Shown here: piece by piece, positions 25,460-25,893 of the stretch
Numbering within the stretch: the stretch's first letter is position 1
How the letters are laid out: each line of letters opens with the position of its first letter
DNA from: a virus
DNA: 25,893 nt
Virus record (IMG/VR): IMGVR_UViG_3300049927_000107
Span: 1-25,893 of that record
Direction: 5' to 3' (one strand)
Notes under the pieces: model-generated
Database searches by the model: none
Told to the model about the DNA's origin: nothing
What the model saw: the letters and a program-made list of their open reading frames with translations, nothing else
Position numbers and translations under genes: made by a program

Positions 25460-25534
25460 GGCCCCGTCGTCTAGTGGCTAAGGCACACGCCCGATAAGCG
25501 TGGAAAGTCGGATCGTAACCGGCCGGGGCTACCA
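25460..25534 (+). tRNA. tRNA-Ile (GAU) with C33
   Basis: Acceptor GGCCCCG/CGGGGCT; D-arm around TAGTGGCTA; anticodon arm CACGC-CCGATAA-GCGTG, anticodon GAT with C33; T-arm GTCGG-ATCGTAA-CCGGC with an unusual loop; encoded CCA. Reads ATC. Confidence 0.8.
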
Positions 25535-25550
25535 ACAACAGGAGAGCAAC

Positions 25551-25727
25551 ATGAACCGCGATCTAAGCGATGCGATGCGCTCTTTACCGGCGCTCGACGA
25601 TCCATACTGGTATTACGAGCATCCGGAGGGCGTTCATGTCCTCTCGTTGGAGAGCCAGGCCATCTTGAAGCGCGCAGCCGAGCGCGACGCCGCGCTCCAG
25701 GCGCGGCACACCAAACGCGGGTCCTAA
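25551..25727 (+). CDS. Small hypothetical inside the tRNA array
   Basis: 58 aa from ATG 25551 behind AGGAGAG. M-N-R-D-L-S-D-A-M-R-S-L-P-A-L-D-D-P, then Y-W-Y-Y-E-H-P-E-G-V-H-V-L-S and A-I-L-K-R-A-A-E-R-D-A-A-L. Unknown function. Placed 16 nt after tRNA-Ile and 4 nt before the tRNA-Lys gene. Confidence 0.6.
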   Translation: MNRDLSDAMRSLPALDDPYWYYEHPEGVHVLSLESQAILKRAAERDAALQARHTKRGS

Positions 25728-25735
25728 TTTGGACC
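25720..25735. promoter_or_regulatory. Dyad site 12, overlapping the tRNA-Lys 5' end
   Basis: GGTCCTAATTTGGACC, a near-perfect inverted repeat related to the window-wide dyad, but the outer bases differ. It overlaps a stop codon and the first 5 bases of the tRNA-Lys acceptor, so the similarity may be partly accidental. Confidence 0.4.
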
Positions 25736-25805
25736 GCGAGTAGGAAAGTAGCACACCGATCTTTTAAATCGTGAGAAGTTGGGGCAGTACCAACGCGGTT
25801 CACCA
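25731..25805 (+). tRNA. tRNA-Lys (UUU), divergent D-arm
   Basis: Acceptor GGACCGC/GCGGTTC (one G-U); anticodon arm CCGAT-CTTTTAA-ATCGT, anticodon TTT, one mismatch in the stem; T-arm GTTGG-GGCAGTA-CCAAC; discriminator A and encoded CCA. The D-arm (GTAGGAAAGTAGCAC) does not form a normal stem. Confidence 0.65.
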
Positions 25806-25893
25806 TGCGATACTGCACAGACTGGAAACCCTGCATCGTTTGCTTGGCGTGGCACAAGAACCAGATGTATTGTTCATACATCTGTTCGGCCTC
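25805..25893 (+). CDS. Cys-rich protein, cut by window edge
   Basis: ATG 25805 overlaps the last base of the tRNA-Lys CCA. 29 codons are visible without a stop: M-R-Y-C-T-D-W-K-P-C-I-V-C-L-A-W-H, then Y-C-S-Y-I-C. Five cysteines and a His suggest zinc binding. No ribosome binding site because the tRNA is directly upstream. Confidence 0.4.
   Translation, partial: MRYCTDWKPCIVCLAWHKNQMYCSYICSA

Overview
The window (about 26 kb, GC-rich) looks like a temperate-phage or prophage-derived region from an alphaproteobacterium, most likely Bradyrhizobium/Rhodopseudomonas-like. The reasons are a Bradyrhizobium-type Crp/Fnr regulator, an Omp25/RopB-type barrel, many compact ATGA- or TGATG-coupled hypothetical genes of the kind seen in rhizobial phages, a RecE/RecT-type pair, an HNH nuclease, a small-terminase-like protein, two serine recombinases and a phage-style tRNA array. 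Assignments rest on reading the sequence and recalling families; no database search was possible.

Layout. 1-276: minus-strand YdaS/Cro-like repressor and the edge of another gene. 277-695: divergent control region. 696-8115: plus-strand early module with a PD-(D/E)XK nuclease, an RHH-like protein, RecT, HNH, a phage protein of unknown function (4075-4644) flanked on both sides by extraordinary 5-nt-periodic DNA, HTH proteins, a DnaA-domain-IV-like protein and several conserved phage hypotheticals. 8139-11181: accessory block with a large serine recombinase, an XRE regulator and hypotheticals. 11293-11973: minus-strand Crp/Fnr regulator whose 5' end appears frameshifted. 12210-16623: plus-strand operon of winged-helix and HTH proteins and tiny membrane proteins. 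20173 down to 16620: a long minus-strand operon of 13 small genes, including DUF6876-like and TetR proteins, several preceded by a repeated RNA hairpin with an invariant UUGGCG loop. 20306-23318: small-terminase-like protein, small resolvase and small genes. 23427-24371: outer-membrane barrel with a perfect terminator. 24729-25805: nine recognisable tRNA genes (Thr x3, Leu x2, Val x2, Ile, Lys).

Three signals go beyond ordinary annotation. (1) Two intergenic arrays (3712-4066 and 4645-4829) are built from a degenerate pentamer YNNCA kept in perfect phase for 71 and 37 units; each begins right after a stop codon and ends in the next gene's ribosome binding site. They flank a protein with a RAMP-like glycine-rich C-terminus. 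(2) A 16-bp dyad, best form TGTCCAAAATTAGACA, recurs about a dozen times at transcription-unit boundaries, including beside the Crp/Fnr gene, whose family binds sites of this geometry. (3) A hairpin with a UUGGCG hexaloop followed by AACTGARAGGGR recurs as a translation leader in the minus-strand operon.

How the parts may work together (inference): the RecE/RecT-type pair and the HNH, DnaA-like and HTH proteins form an early replication/recombination module; the array-flanked protein could bind the pentamer transcript or single strand; the Crp/Fnr protein may coordinate scattered accessory genes including the Omp barrel; the tRNAs may support translation, and three of them carry C at the normally invariant U33.
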